DNA of 64,000 nt from Zoroaster sp. YZ-2022 (lineage: Eukaryota > Echinodermata > Asteroidea > Forcipulatida > Zoroasteridae): contig CM055819.1 in assembly GCA_029582265.1 (NCBI GenBank), positions 40,414,761 to 40,478,760 on the forward strand, read 5' to 3'. Of the stretch, positions 63,380-64,000 are shown piece by piece. The translations under genes were made by a program, and so were the position numbers. Below the pieces are notes generated by a model, which saw nothing but the letters and a program-made list of their open reading frames with translations, had not been told where the DNA came from and made no database searches. Position 1 is the first letter of the stretch. Each line of letters opens with the position of its first letter.

Positions 63380-63655
63380 CGGGACCGTACTCAAGTTCCC
63401 TCAGCCTTATGTTCCCTCAGCCCTATGTTCCCTCAGCCCTATGTTCCCTCATCCCAAAATAGACCCTATGTTCCCTCAGCCCTATGTTCCCTCATCCCAA
63501 AATAGACCCTATGTTCCCTCAGGAACATAGGGTTGAGGGAACATAGGGTTGAGGGAACATAGGGCCTAATTTGGATTTAAAAAAAAAGTTAGGCATTGAG
63601 GGAACATAGGGCTGAGGGAACATAGGGCTGAGGGAACATAGGCATGACCCCCAAC
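63380..63655. repeat. Family M, second copy in reverse orientation
   Basis: Bounded by 'GGGACCGTACTCAAG' and 'GGCATGACCCCC', the mirror of 51735-52045. Confidence 0.85.
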
Positions 63656-63659
63656 AGGA

Positions 63660-64000
63660 TAACGTTATATAGGTAGGCAGATTCACGCAAGCCGCCGCTG
63701 GCGGCGCACTTCAAAAGCTAACTTTAGACATCGCGATTGTGACCGACTCACTCACATCCGGGTTCGCGCGAAAACGTTCCCCCTGGCTAGCTGTTTAATA
63801 TGTCGTCGTAGCTCGCGTTGTCGCTGTGCGGATTAAGCGTTAATCTGTAGACGCCATCTTAGATTCATTCATAAATTTTGCTTCGTTTCAATGCAAAATA
63901 TCCGAACTCGGACGTTAGAAATATCGCCGTGTTTACGACCGTTTTCATCATTGTGCATGACGGAAATTCATCATCAATTTAGAGGTATTGGATGGTCTTA
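63660..64000 (-). promoter_or_regulatory. CpG-rich candidate PDXDC1 promoter / 5' UTR exon
   Basis: Base composition changes to CpG-rich. The minus strand has a YY1-type AAGATGGCG at about 63852-63860, common just downstream of start sites of TATA-less genes, and a strong donor GGAT|GTGAGTGAGT at about 63750. Since PDXDC1's first coding exon starts at an acceptor, an untranslated exon here is a reasonable guess. Confidence 0.4.

Overview
The window is animal nuclear DNA. Its genes are split by GT-AG introns, intergenic space is sparse, and MITEs, SINEs, microsatellites and minisatellites are dense. The three host proteins resemble those of deuterostomes. The repeat style suggests a marine invertebrate, most likely an echinoderm (inference; the species cannot be named from the sequence alone).

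Gene layout. (1) 1-2140, minus: the 5' part of a gene resembling TEDC2 (tubulin epsilon/delta complex 2); its 3' end lies outside the window. (2) A short intergenic stretch around 2141-2330 that looks like a divergent promoter. (3) About 2287-12130, plus: RPSA, the 40S ribosomal protein SA / laminin receptor gene, with six coding exons and a complete 320-residue product. (4) 16424-60676, minus: a very long PDXDC1 gene. I placed 21 coding exons by homology and by splice-phase bookkeeping; one small exon is still missing. It converges tail-to-tail with RPSA. Its promoter is probably the CpG-rich last 350 bases of the window.

Mobile DNA. The introns are packed with short elements whose ends read TTAA|CCCT...AGGG|TTAA, the signature of piggyBac-type transposition. 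I separate at least ten sequence families (called A to J here) and more than 30 copies. A 1585-base relative at 57030-58614 has the same kind of ends and still encodes the acidic N-terminus of a piggyBac-like transposase. Several elements abut and share one TTAA. Five copies carry non-palindromic duplications (ATAA/TTAT or CTAA), which shows directly that the four bases are a target-site duplication. Other mobile DNA includes an intact 574-codon pogo/Tigger-type transposase (28532-30256), a 5'-truncated non-LTR retrotransposon, two tRNA-derived SINE families, a TA-flanked MITE pair, a foldback element with a nested insertion, and relics carrying hammerhead-ribozyme-like cores typical of Penelope-like elements.

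Tandem DNA. Notable arrays are a 23-base minisatellite ending 9 bases from a PDXDC1 splice acceptor (46188-46735), two equal-length 36-base-unit arrays inside a recent segmental duplication (42150-43480), and 44- and 114-base expansions inside individual MITEs. No prokaryotic features, CRISPR arrays or rRNA genes were seen.
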